From: Asterias rubens
Taxonomy: Eukaryota > Echinodermata > Asteroidea > Forcipulatida > Asteriidae
DNA length: 64,000 nt
Reading direction: 5' to 3'
Assembly (NCBI RefSeq): GCF_902459465.1
Contig: NC_047070.1
Coordinates: forward strand, 13,362,656 to 13,426,655
The stretch's first letter is position 1; each line of letters opens with the position of its first letter. Positions 1 to 13,200 of this stretch are shown piece after piece. The notes below the pieces were generated by a model. The model was not told where the DNA came from. It worked only from the letters and a program-made list of their open reading frames with translations, and ran no database searches. A program made the translations under genes and the position numbers.

Positions 1-3000
1 CTTTCCACCCTATAACCATAGAGCAATCCCAATTTCCTTTCCCCAAGGCATGCAAGGGCACCCCAACCCAAGTTACAATCAAAGTCACTTAAAAACTGGA
101 ATTATTGTCTGGAAACAAAAACCCAGAGGGATCGATGGATGTATGGATAGAAGCCATAGTTAGTTACAGTACCCTTCAGCCTATATTGGTCTGAGGGGTA
201 AAAGATGAACTGCAAATAGCATCATTTTGCAATTACAATAATTCAACTGAATAGAGGAAAGTTTGGATTACCTTAAGATTACTGAGTGCAAGTCGTAGCA
301 CCTTCATGTAGACAGCATAAGGCACTCCTTGGAGCCTGTCACTAGATCTTCTCAATTGAGCTGATAACTCCTTTACGTCTTCATAAACACTCTCTGGTAG
401 GCCTTCAATCTCCTGGCATGCCTCCTTTAAAATAATCTCTGTCAAAAAAAAGTGAACAAATTCATCTCTTAATTATTTGATCAAGTTAATTAAGTAATTT
501 TTAAGCCAATAAGCCTGTGCCTTGTCAACATTGTCAAAATAGGTGAAATTGAATATTATTTTTTGTGTAATCTGCACTGAATGTTTACTCCAAGCACTGC
601 ATTCAGTGCTTTACCCCTGCATGTGAAAATATAAATCCAAAGGCTATTTTATTTGGGTTGGATTTGAGTCCACATCCAAATGCATTCTAGTAACAGATAT
701 CTTGAATGCTAGACCACAGTGAGTTCAGTCATGAGAGGTGTGTTTGAATCAATGTAAAACTTGCTATCAGGGAAGGGAGAAGTAGCAGGCATGATACTTC
801 GTGGAGGCAACAAAGGCGATTACTTCAATGCACCTTGCCATTGCCTTGGTGCCCCCTATAAAATGTATTAATCAGTAGAAATTAAGTTTCCTCAAGGAGA
901 TGCCCTTTGATACATGTAAGTAAATTCTGCCTTGCCCTTTTACATGATTGCAGTTACCAGGCCAATGTTCATGTAGCCTAACATTTGTCCAAACCTTTTG
1001 TGACTGAGAGTCTGTTAAAGTGTTTCCATCATGAAACGAATGTCTGTCCCTACAATGCATTGATGATTTATATACCTGCATTCTGTGAAACAGCGATAAA
1101 GTCTTCCCTTCGTCCATCTGGTCTCAGCCAAAGATAACTGTAGTCTGGTTGACATAGATCGTATATCCTGCTTATATGGTTCTGAATTAATCAGAAAAAA
1201 ATAACACACAGTTTCAACTACTATTTATATTAGTGTACATGTATATATTGAACAACTCTCAACAGCATGAACAAACTGATGATTGAAAATAAACTGTTCA
1301 GTTATAAGACTTATTGAAATATTCAACTACTAGGACCCAATTGTATAACTGTTAAACAGAAAATACTCCTTTGCTAAACAATATTTGAGTGGGGCACAAG
1401 TAACAATGCAAACTTCATGACCTATTGGCTGGTAACCTGTTTCTGTTGAGCAGTTTTGTCTGTGCTTAGCAAGTTGTTGTGCTCACAGGTTTTATAAAAT
1501 TTTGCCCAGTTCAAGCACGGATCAGCGTATTGACAATGTGGGATAACAAAATGCTAAGCGTACCTTCCTTGCTTCAAGGACCCTCAGGAGATACTCATCT
1601 GTACGTTCCATCATCTCTCCCCTACTTCCATCTTCTCTTCTAGATAGAAAAAAAGACACTTACTGAAAACAATCCTAATGTAGAATAAAATCATTAGGAT
1701 TATTCACAAGTGACATGAATGCGAGATATTGTCCCATTGATTGTAACTATTATAAGTCATTGCATTGCATCATAGAATCCCAATAAGTCTGATGGTTAAA
1801 CAAAAATATTTAATTTCTTAAACAAAGAATGTGATGCGGCTATTTTAATGTATTAAAAAAAAAAAATATTATCCATATCCCATTAAACAGAAAAAATGGG
1901 CTGGTTACCAAAAGCGACAAATTAAGGCGATAAACTAGGAGATACATTAACTACAAGTACATCAAACAGTTGACTCAAGGAAATGCAAATACATGTGCAG
2001 CACAAGTTAGTAATCCAAGAGAATAGTTAAATGTCTATCAGTTAAACTGAAGTAGAAAGTTATTTTACAGAATATGGAAACACCAAGTTTAAATTAACTG
2101 CAATTTAAAACACAATTTAAAACACAATTTTGAATATACATTTGTATTTTGCTAGATCCCATTGAAAACAAAAAAATGCAAAGAAATGGAAAGCAAGAAC
2201 AAAGCACATTTCTGAGAGTTTATGTCCAGTTTGGTACCATGCAATAAAATGTTCATCACCTACTCTGTTTTTAACTTGGCAAGTTTTTCTCGTAACTCTG
2301 AAATAAGTCTGCATCTCCCCTTCTGATTGGTCAGGAGATGTATCATGTGACTCCTGTTTACATCTGGTAGTAAGTCCATATCCAAGACTGCTGAATGGGT
2401 AGACACTTGACTTAAAGAAAACTTGAAAAACAAATACATAAAAAGTAAAACATTTTATCAAACATCAAAACATTTATTTGCACAAATATGTTGAATTTTT
2501 CAGTTTTGTTTGTCAGGTAACCGGGTAACCAGATTCCACACTGATATGAAACATCTTTGGACAATTACTTTTACTACTATTATATTGTCCTTCCAGTCTT
2601 TGTTTGAATTGACATTAAGACTGTATTCAAATTGGGTGGCTGCGGCTGTTACTGAGGTTGTTGCCAGGGTAGCCTTTACTTGATGCATGATGAAGTGGTG
2701 AACAAGCCACAGCCATAGCTGCAAGTTGGAAATGGCTTAGACCATGTCAGAACTGACCGCTACACCTACTTGGTTGGATCGCCACATCATTGTGCGTTGG
2801 AAGTATATGATGCTCTTGGCAACAGGCTCCATCCTGGGAAATCCCAAGTTATTGCTGGGACAATGATTGCACAATACATACAGAAGGACAAGGCAAATAC
2901 GATATGCCCCATCGGCTTCGCCTTTTTGACCATTCACATTTTGTGTATGTAATTGATCTGCAATCAATCTTAGTTGATTTCTACTAGACCAACCTGTTGG

Positions 3001-4062
3001 ATAAGTTGCTGCATATTTCTCAGTTCTCCATTCTCCTGAAAGCCTGAGCCACAAAATGTGATGAAATTGACAAGAGCCTCTGGCAAGAAACCTGCATCCT
3101 TATAAAAAAAATAAATAAATAAATAAAAATAAAAAACAGCGTTAACCCTACTAAGAAAGTTTATACAGGGTACACAATGCCACTTAAAACAAACTAACAC
3201 TTGCTTCAAGTTGTTAGACTGTCCACTTCATTGCTTCCAAGCAGCATAATTGTAAACCACAGGTTAATTGCTCATTTGGTTTTATTTCAAGTCTCATACA
3301 AATGAAAGTCAACACCAATGCAAACAATGTCACTGAGCTAAAATGCCAGAGACAATGTGGTACAATGCTGTTAACCTTTTTTTAAATCGATTTATGTCCA
3401 AGATTGCCACATTCTAGTCCATGTCGTTGCAATGAAATGAAATCTAAATGAACTCGTATTGATATAGACCCCTGACCTAACATATCAAGAATTCAACAGG
3501 TGAAAAGAATTCTGGCAGAAAACATTGACTGTCATTATACCAGAACTGGAGACTTGAGTCTTTAACTAGGACTCAAGTCACTTGAGTTTTTGATTATTTC
3601 GGGCACTGTCTAATTTGAACCCTGGACTTGACTTGAGTCTTGACCTGAATGAAAAGTTGATGACAACTCTACCTCATACACATTGCAGCTTGTAAACCTT
3701 CATTACTGTTAAATGTGTTTGGTTCTTAAGACTAACCTTAAAATGTTGCACATAGATATCCCCCTGTCGCTTTGATAACTTACTTCCATCTCTGCATGCA
3801 CAAAATAAACAAAAAGAAAACAATAAATTAAGTTTTTAAAAGTAGGGTCACCGTTTGGCTATTGTCAATGTCATGCTGATTTGTAGACCAAATTATCAAG
3901 AAAGACACAATGATACTGTGAAAGTTTCAGATGAGTACCAGTGTCTACTTGCTAAAAACAGCAACAACAACTTTCAGGGAAATTTCACAAGAGTCTTGAG
4001 CACATTGATGAACACAGAACAGACACCATCAACATGGGGCATTTCAGACGAAATCATATTGC

Positions 4063-4704
4063 AGGATGCTTTATCACTAGTACCATCTTTATGACAATAA
4101 GCTTTCTAATAGAAATTACACAATTATTTTTTGGGTTCTTACCAAAGTATGACCCTACCTTTGAGGACAAATGAATGGTAAACAACAACGGAATGGATAA
4201 GTGGAAAATTAAGGCTCACTGATTATTAAGTTTGTGTCAGTTGGAACACTCCACAGAAATATTGAAATGTGAAACACTGTCAACGTTTAGGATAAATCAT
4301 TCGTAAGATCCAACAAATCATCACTGTCAACTGTCACATTGAAAATAAGCTGGTTATTCAACAGCACAAACTTTCCTGACTTTATACATGTACATGTAAT
4401 TTATACACATTCTTCGATGATTTCAAATGAGGGGTCACTTTAATTTGACATATTTTCACAGGTTAGTAATGGTAAGTTTGGTACTGTAAAAACCAGAAGT
4501 TTAAAATGTATTTGTCTTCCTTAAAGCTGATGTGTTATTGAATTTATTTATTTTACATCAAAAAGAAAAAGTAAGATGAGTTGTCTGATAAGTGAGTCGT
4601 CTGGAAAGTATTGACTTGAAACAATCAATCTTATTTGCGCCATTTGGGCAGTCAGATTCGTTGTTTGTTACTATGCAATTATGCATTTTAGACAAAGTGA
4701 TTGC
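4063..4704. other. 642 bp segment present only in unit 1
   Basis: Bounded by ATTGC at 4058-4062 and 4700-4704. Unit 2 joins directly at 40334-40338. No inverted ends or coding signal, so a microhomology deletion in unit 2 is the simplest reading. Confidence 0.7.
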
Positions 4705-5394
4705 TGTAAAATACAATGGAAGACCATACAGCAGCCGAATGTTATGCAAGGCGTCAATACAATTGGCAAAGCGCCCAAACATTGGTTCTTTCCAAACTTC
4801 AGTTAGAGAGATTTATATCATACCATGGATACAAATGCACCAGTCAAGTACCACAGTGAAATAGAACAATGTACTAAATGGTTAACACCTTTAACCTGTG
4901 TGTATGCACAGAGATCAATGTACATTTCCATTCCCTCCCACGGACTTTTCTGGTAAGACTGGCTGCAGATTGCGCCACAGAACGTTGTAAATCATTACAT
5001 TATAAGCTTTGTACTTCAATGGGTCCTATTATATTTAAAGATAACTCAGTATACCTATAGAACAAAACGCTGCACACCTTAGAGACAATGTGCATGAAGT
5101 GCTATACAAATGTTGAGTATTATTATTTCATACTACTGGAAACCCACCCATCTCTATTGGTTGAACATTTAAGAATGGAAGCGATCATGTCCTCACTCTG
5201 TAAAAACCTTGGTTTCAGCAACACATGGTCATTAAAAAAAATAATAAGGATATATTTACGTATGTTGTTGTTATTCAGATTTTGGTCAATTCTGATGGAG
5301 TTTTGTTTTTTCGTATAAAAAAAAACACCCCGGGTCATCATTTATGCTTCATGTAACATTCACAACCTCAAGATGAAAAGTGAGAAAGCCATAC

Positions 5395-5482
5395 ATTATA
5401 CATGTACACACACAAGTGTATGTGTATGTACACATGGAAGTGTATGTGTATGTACACACGCAAGTGTATGTGTATGTACATA
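5395..5482. repeat. GTGTATGTGTATGTACACA repeat
   Basis: Three copies in unit 1 against two at 41040-41100 in unit 2. It is a variable microsatellite. Confidence 0.7.
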
Positions 5483-6240
5483 CAACATTGAATAAATTAC
5501 AGTAAGATTATAAACTATACAGTGCTAACACATATTGATGTATGAGTAAAAAAAATATAAACAAAAATATATATATGTTAATATTCTTTATCCCGATGCA
5601 AATTTAACATCTGTTATTATGATTTCTGCAAAACAACACTTGATCTTTGTTCATTGGAACTTGGACAGCCAGTTAAGACGAACAACTTTGCCAGATAAAG
5701 AATAACATTAATAATGACAAGGGGATTTCCCACTGAAGACCACCCAGTCCCAATAGGTCATAGTTCTTCCAAACCCCAGTTTCCATAGTGGGACACTGTC
5801 TGCTGGAAGTCACAATTTGCAAAGGAACGGTCTGTAGTGGAACGCAGCTAAGCTTTCTCCAAAACACCAAAAGCCTACTCTTTATTAAGTGCTAGTCAGC
5901 AGAAAAGGTAAGGACATTGTAACTCCAAGGAAGTTTGTGCAAGTTACAATTTTAAAAACATTTTATGTAGTCGGAATATTCAGGAAAGGAATATAGTGAG
6001 AAATAGGCATCTTTGGCATGGATTTTGAGCCCAGTCACAATGCTTATTTTAATTTTGCAAATCATAATGTCTAAATGTTTTGGCTTGTTTTATGATATGA
6101 ATAAATCATATGAAATGAAAATAATCATTGTTCTTATGAAGAGATATTCACACTGTGTTCGCAAACCTATCTTCCACCGTGCAAAGTTTCAAATCCAACT
6201 TGTTTTTCTGTTTCGCCACTGATGGCAGATTAGATTGGAA

Positions 6241-6603
6241 AGGCAGTGGACACTATTAATAATTACTCAAAATATTTATTAGCATAAAACCTTACTTGGT
6301 AACGAGTAATGGGGGGAGGTTGATAGTAGTAGTTTTGAAGTAGTACTGTAGTTTTCGAAAAAGAAGTAATTTTTTCACGAATTTGATTTTGAGACCTTAG
6401 ATTTAGAACTTGAGGTCTCGAAATAAAGAATCTGAAAGCACACAACTACGTGTGACAGGGGTGTTTTTTTCTTTCATTATTATCTCGCAACTTCGATGAC
6501 CGATTGAGCTCAAATTTTCACAGGTTTGTTATTTTATGCATATGTTGAGATACACCAACTGTGATGGCTAGTCTTTGCAAATTACCAATAGTGTCCACTG
6601 CCT
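6241..6603. mobile_element. TTAA-family MITE, unit 1
   Basis: Termini AGGCAGTGGACACTATT and its complement bound about 363 bp, with the internal family core (CGAACTTCGATGACCGATTGAGC-like). The right flank is TTAA. The same insertion is in unit 2 at 41857-42219, so it predates the duplication. Confidence 0.75.
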
Positions 6604-6787
6604 TTAACTGCTATGGAAGGAAAGATAATTTAATGCAGTCCCCTGATCCACAAAGCAAAAGGAGAAGTCCCTTGCCTACTGCTTAGGTGGTAGATTAACA
6701 ATCTTCAATTTTTCTAAATGCACTCTGTGAAAGTAGATTGTACTATTTGAAGTCAGTACGCACCCTCTCGCACTCTTTGTTCTTCTC

Positions 6788-7025
6788 CCAGGTCAAAATT
6801 CCAGTTGAACCTAGTTAAACTGGGTTTAACTGGAACTAGTTGAAACCAGTTGAAAAACTAGTTAAACACAGTTAAAACCAGTTGGTTTAATATGGAAAAT
6901 GGACAGAAACCAACTGGTTTATAATTCCAACCTAGTTGAACACAGTAAAATGGACGAGTTTGGTCACTATCCAGTTGAACCAGTTGACCCCAGTTAACTA
7001 GGTTCAACTGGAATTTTGACCTGGG
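6788..7025. mobile_element. CAGTTGAA-rich MITE, unit 1
   Basis: Inverted ends (CCCAGGTCAAAATTCCAGTT and complement, continuing about 32 bp) bound 238 bp. The interior is filled with short AACTGG/CCAGTT inverted motifs. It directly abuts a LINE fragment. Confidence 0.8.
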
Positions 7026-7177
7026 CTGCTAAGTCCCTTTGAACTATTCCTAAAACTTCCTCATCATATGGCGATCGTTCCTTTTCCGCTTGTGCTATTA
7101 AACTTTGGAACGCTTTACCTAATAACATCAGATGCTGTAGTTCTCTATCATTCCTTAAAAACTTGCTGAAAACTCAT
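7026..7177 (+). mobile_element. LINE reverse-transcriptase C-terminal fragment, unit 1
   Basis: Translated plus-strand sequence reads like the end of a non-LTR ORF2 (YGDRSFSACAIKLWNALPNN, SLSFLKNLLKTHLK), a motif common at ORF2 C-termini of CR1/RTE-like LINEs. It is truncated at both ends and non-functional. Confidence 0.65.
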
Positions 7178-7181
7178 TTAA

Positions 7182-7537
7182 AGGTCCACTATTGGTATGG
7201 TAATTACTCAAAATAATTATTAGCATAAAACCTTTCTTGGTAACGAGTAATGGAGAGAGGTTGATAGTATAAAACATTGTGAGAAACGGCTCCACTAATA
7301 ATGTAGTTTTTGAGAAAGAAGTAATTTTCCACTAATTTGATTAGAATTTGAGGTCTCGAAATCAAGCATCTGAAAGCACACAACTTTGGGTGACAAGGGT
7401 GTTTTTTTCTTTCATTATCTCGCAACTTCCACGACCGCTTGAGCTCAAATATTCACAGGTTTGTTATTTTATGCATTGTTGAGATACACCAACTGTGAAG
7501 GCTAGTCTTACACAATTACCAATAGTGTTCAGTGTCT
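7182..7537. mobile_element. TTAA-family MITE with both target sites, unit 1
   Basis: Related to 6241-6603 and flanked by TTAA at 7178-7181 and 7538-7541. Termini are AGGTCCACTATTGG / CCAATAGTGTTCAGTGTCT, so the TIRs have decayed. Confidence 0.72.
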
Positions 7538-8309
7538 TTAATTAAATCCACAAACACTTCGCTTGTTACATGTCTTGACTAAGATTATTCATTGTATAAT
7601 TGTCATTGTATTCTATTTTTCTTTTTTGTTGTACATGTAGATGTTTTGTTGTTTTGGTTCTTTGCTCTGAATAGTGTCTTGTACACTAGACAGATGGAGC
7701 ATTATAAATGTAGTATTATTATTAATATTTTTATTATTATGATACCAGCTTCAGACCAGGAAAAAAACAAACTACCTTCATTCCCTTTGTAAAATGTCAA
7801 TAATGAAACATTTTGGTTTCCGTCGGTGCGTTGCCTGGCCTTTACTTATCAACCACTAACCCTGTTTGTTTGTCAGAGATAAAGTCTTGTTAAAGTCTGT
7901 GATGGTGGTTTTTTGCCTGCCTGAAACAGCGCCCTCTTCTTAAAACAAACCTTTTGAATAGGGTTTTGCATTACCACTACAGACAAAACTATTAAAGCAC
8001 AATCTCAGACTTGAAATGACAGGCTAGATAGGCTGGTCATTGCTGTGTGTGGGTTTTTTTTGTTTAAGTTGATTGGTCTATGAATATTTTCTACCTTCAT
8101 GATTGGTTGGATATAGTCCTGGACAGAACGACACTCATAAAGCCACCCTGACATACATGTTAAGTTTATCGGTTTTAATTTTAAAGACAAATGTTTTTTT
8201 TGCAAGTTTGTGCTTATAATAGATGTTAAATTTGCATCGGGGATAAAGATTATTAATATATTTTGTTTTGACCATACATTGATGTGTGTTAGCACTGTAT
8301 ACTCATTAC

Positions 8310-8440
8310 TTCCCCCGAGTCATGTGAACAATTATCACAGGCATATTACTTGGGTGTGATTTGAACCCGTGACCCCTGCAATTCTAGGGCAGTGTCTTAC
8401 CAACTAGACCACTGAGATTGCCTGATAGCTAGAGGCAGTT
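8310..8440 (-). mobile_element. tRNA-derived SINE, second family, unit 1
   Basis: Diverged member with its tRNA-like part at about 8346-8422. Shared with unit 2 at 43890-44020, so it is pre-duplication. Confidence 0.65.
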
Positions 8441-8879
8441 TGAAGTTTGTGCTTGTTTTCTTACCTTTATTTTCCTGAAAGATGATTTTTAAGTGTAAAT
8501 TGATTCATTACGCAATGGAGATCGATCCCCTGCCTTTAAAATAATTTGGTTTTGCTTTTTGCTTTTAATATAATACAATTGAGCAAATCTGGTCACTATA
8601 CATGTAGTCTAACAGAAATTGATGGAAATGGCTGAAATTGCATACAAAACAAATAATAGTAGGGGGCAATGTACAGATTTCAGGTCCCGTTGAAATTTCA
8701 TGTTAATTTATGGCAACCATTATAAATGCATTCTTATGGGTCCCTAGAACAATAAAAATGATGTTGCCATTTTTTCTATTGACCTTTAGTGACCTTGAAC
8801 TGAGGTGAAAGGTCATGAATCATTTTCACCTGAAATTCTTCTTTTTGGGCAGGTTTTTAAAGAGTTTCAAGGCAATTAA

Positions 8880-10048
8880 GGCGCCTTGTCAAAACCTCCC
8901 GGGCATTCCTCCGCTGACAGTCTGCGGACTGGACAGCAAATACCGCCGTTGCTACGGACCTCGGACAGTCCGCGGAAGAACGGCCATGTGCGTTAAAGCG
9001 CGGCGAAGTTAATGAGCTATCCTTGCCGGGCGCTATTGTTAGTATAACACTAAGTCTCATTTTCAGGTCATGAATATCAGCGGCTTGGACGCGGACCGGC
9101 CGTGCTCTTCCAGAACAATACGTTTTCAACTCACGAATACCATCCTCCTGGAAGCGGACAGGCCGCACCGACAAGACAATTACACCATCCAGCGCATGTG
9201 ATAATCAGGGAACGATTTTGCCTGTATCACATCGCAATTTGTGATGCAATTTTGATGATTTGCTATGCAATTGTAAAAAGTGCATCGCAAATGTTGCGAT
9301 CCAATTTGCGAAGCATAATTTGCTTAAAATATGCTGCTCTGGCAGTAGGGCAAAATCGACCAATGAAAACATTCGTTACGCGCTATATGGAAATTCAACA
9401 GCCAATAGAAACACCGGTCTCTGAAACTGTGGCTTCCTCCCCCTCAGACATTGGACAAACCAGACTATCTGGTTGTTTTGACATGGAGACACACTCGCAC
9501 AGGTGTGTATATTTGTTTATTGGTGATGGTGCATTGGGATTTTATAAATAAGAAACTAATGTTTTCCGGTTGGAAAGTAAGAACGAACAGTTAAAATTGT
9601 CCCCTGGATACTCTGACCCACTTGGAACGGAGTTTGCACGTAGCCTGGAACTTTTGTCAGTCGAAGCCGGGAATAAAGACAACCATTTTTAAAATTCATG
9701 TTTTGGTTATGTAGACCCAACCAAGTCTTAAAAATCACACATTGGAGGAAATGGATTTTAGTTACACATCCACCCTTACTTTGCTTTTTAATCTGCAAAT
9801 TAAGGTAAAACCATTGTTAATCACCTACGTTCCTCCGCGGTTCCGCCTGTCAGCTCATAAGCTAGACCTTACAATGGCCGACCGGTCGCTCCGCGGAGCC
9901 CCCGGAATATTCATGTTTATTGACATGTAAATGAGCCGTCGTGGCCGTGGACATGCCGGGTTGCTACGGGTTCTTTTGTTACAAAAATCCGCGGACTCCC
10001 GCAGTATGCACGCGGAATGGAACGGCTTGGAGGTTTTGACAAGGCGCC
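8880..10048. mobile_element. 1169 bp non-autonomous TIR transposon (unit 1 only)
   Basis: Perfect 20 bp inverted termini (GGCGCCTTGTCAAAACCTCC and its complement) are flanked by TAA on both sides. Unit 2 lacks it and reads GCAATAAGC across the site. The TAA duplication resembles PIF/Harbinger preference. The interior has no transposase frame. It ends 180 bp before the receptor copy 1 start codon. Confidence 0.88.
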
Positions 10049-10213
10049 TAAGCATGGTTATAGTTAATTTTGACTCAGTGGATCAGACTGAAACTCAAAA
10101 TTTGAACAACAGGGACTCAACTTCAGACAGCACTGTACAAAACAAGTTTGCATAGGTTACTAAAGAACATCCACACTTTGTGCATGGTGATTAAAAGCTA
10201 TGTTTTCGCATGA

Positions 10214-10227
10214 TTTTGTTTTACAGG
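10214..10227 (+). promoter_or_regulatory. 3' splice site just before receptor copy 1 start codon
   Basis: TTTTGTTTTACAG|G precedes the ATG by one base. The same arrangement is conserved in copy 2. It implies a separate upstream 5' UTR exon, which I could not locate. Confidence 0.6.
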
Positions 10228-13200
10228 ATGGGGAGCTTGAAGTGTCAAGGACTGTGGTTGCTGGTTTTATTGACGCTAGCCACATCTCAACAGGTAATGG
10301 CTGACCTTCCATCGACTCTCGACAAGCAGCCAACATGCTTTGGCATATCCAGAGGTAAAAACTTCATCCTTGGCTTCACTGCTAACTTGTTGGACACTAG
10401 TTTCAATGACATATACCTTTCCATAGTTGTAGTGGCGTTTAGTGATCAGCAAACCACTGTGATTATAAGCAGCAAGCACCGTGTGGAGGGTCAGCCTCTA
10501 TATGAAAGATTTGATCTTGAGGCTAGAGGGTACAGAGCAACAAGTGTCTCTTTAGAGCTGCTTATGGATGGCACAGAAAGGAGCTTCAAAGGTATTGAGG
10601 TAACAGCTACCAGTGAGGTTTCAGTGTATGGTTTATCATACTACCCTTTCACAACAGATGGCTTTCTTGGCATACCGATTAGCAACCTTGGCTTGCAGTA
10701 CATCGTAGCAACACCAGCCTCCTCACGGATTAGACCAAACTTTGCTGTAATCGGTACAGAAGATTCCACTTCAGTTCAAGTTACCCTACGTGGACCAGTA
10801 ACATTTGAAGGGCAGTCATACAGTCCGGGTGATCAGCTGAACTTCATGGTTGACAGATTAGAAGCCATTCACCTACAAGGATCACAAGACTTTACTGGAA
10901 GTGTCATTCAAGCCAACAAACCCATTGCTACATTTACAGGCAGTGAATGCGAAGCCAACCCTGGGTCTACATGTGATACGTTGATTGAACAATCCATACC
11001 AGTCAAGAGTTGGGGCCAGAATCATATCTACACAGCATTCCAAAGTACCGATCAAAACTTCTATCAGATAATTGCTTACTTTAACGGCACCAGTGTTACC
11101 ATCCCAAAGATTGGAAACCTGAATTTGAACACAGGGGAGTTTTGGGAGGGTCTGCTTTCAGGATCTGGTCTGGTTTCGTCAAGCCAGCCAACTCTAATGT
11201 TGCAGATGCTGGTATCCATTAAGAATATAGTTGTAGACCCTTCCCTGATACAGGTTCCTGCTATAGAACAGTTTGGGTATGTGTTTGGTTTTGCGACCCC
11301 ACCCAATGCTGGAGCAGCTTCTGGAGGATACTTCAATTTTATCAGCATCATTGTCAAGACAAATGCACAGGAGACTGTGCATCTCAATGGCTCTCCAATA
11401 AATGGATCTCAAGTACCCGTACATGAAAACAAAGTTCCAAACACAAACTACACGGCACTCTCTGTCCAACTCCCTAAAGGAGAAGGGGTGTACTTTGTAG
11501 AGCAATCTGATCCTCTTTCATCACCATTGTCTGTTATTGTTTATGGCTATGAACAGAGTGAATCATATGGCTATGCTGCAGGTTTATCCCTTCCAAGTAA
11601 CGGGCAAATCCTGCACTTTTCCACATACTACCTAAGAGAACTTGGTGGTGAAACTTTTAAGATAACTTTACCATGCTTGCAAGATGAAGTTCAATCATAC
11701 AAAACCTCAAAATGCAAATTTGTAACAGGTATTGGAAATATCTTGGTGTCTGGATACTCTGTTGATCCCTACACCATCGTCTGCATTACACCAACCTTTT
11801 ACATGAATGGACTTACTTCAGTCTATGTGTCTCTGGATGAAGAAGAGACATTTCCTTACTCTGGTGTTGTCTATATTACATCGGAAGAATACTTGCCTCC
11901 ACTTATCACAGTCAATCAAACGCAGACATCAACTGGAAACGGAGTTATTGACTTAACAAAAGATGATGATCTTCTCTTAACATGGGACCCTTACAGTGTA
12001 GGTGAGGGAATAGAGACAGTGAATATCATAATGCAAGATTCTGATTACAACGGGGATGGCCATCCAGTTCTTCTAGAAGGAGTTTCCCTCATGAACAATG
12101 TCTTGAACAATGGCAAGATTCAGATCTCTATAGAGTTGATAAATGACAAAAGCTTAACTACGACATGGCCATCGCTTGTAGCTTTTTACCTGCAACCAAA
12201 TGGCCAACAGAGCAGACCAAACAGGTTTTACTCTGGAGTGAATCGTGTTACAAAGTTCATGACTAAATCCTGCTCATTTTTCCTAAAAAGATTAAAGAAT
12301 ATTCCTAAAGGCTTACCACCATGTCCATGCACCTTTGCCCAGGCCAGTGTAGATTCTCTTAACTTTGTCTTATCAAATGAGTTTATTTCTTTCTACCATC
12401 CTGGAGCAAAAGACTGCTTTAGGTCAACCACATCATCATCTATTGGATCTGGCCAGCAGTGCTGCTATGCCAAGGATGGTAACATACTCATAGGTCCCCC
12501 AGGGGGTGGCACTGCTGATCGATACAGTCCTGAGGATCATTTCTGGAAACATCAATGGTATGATGTGCTGCCATGGTTTGGCTGTTGTAAATTTACACAA
12601 AACTGCAAGACGTACTACAACTACCGTCCATCTGATGACTGCTCTAAATACGTCCCTCCTTTGCCAGCAGCAGGGACTGGAGATCCTCACATAACAAGTC
12701 TAGACGGCAAGAGGTTCACCTTCAATGGGGCTGGAGAGTTCCTGATGGCTTCCTCTATACTTCATGACCTCATCTTCCAATCCCGCATGGAGGTATACCA
12801 CCAAACTAATGCCAGTGTGTACACTGCTTTTGTTGTCCAGATGAACGACTCTTCTACTGTCCAGGTACAGATTTCTAACTCCAATGAGGTGCTGGTTCTT
12901 ATAGATGGTGAGCAACTACTCATGAGTTCAAGCCTTGTCAAAGTTTACCACTTCAGAGGCTTTCGATTAAGTTTCACCTCCGACTTCTCTGAAATCAGAA
13001 TTGCATTCAATGCTGGTATTGCCATCATCGGGTACATCAAACATGACTTTATGTCATTTACGGCACAGCTGAATGAAAAGTTCAAAGACCAAGTCCAAGG
13101 ACTTCTGGGTAACCTGAATGGAGATCCAGAAGACGACTTTCAATTCCCAGATGGTACCATCATGAATCCAGAGTCTTCCATGGAAGAAATCCACAAATAT

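Noticed and set aside
3855..4094. 79-codon plus-strand frame conserved in both units
   Set aside because: Identity reflects the recent duplication. There is no domain, and unit 2 changes the frame end by deletion. It lies just upstream of an EARS2 exon on the other strand.
5673..5870. 65-codon minus-strand frame (and 41289-41486) considered as the missing EARS2 exon between VDDH and KLSKR
   Set aside because: The translation does not match the family, and the true exon 8 was found at 50855-50949.
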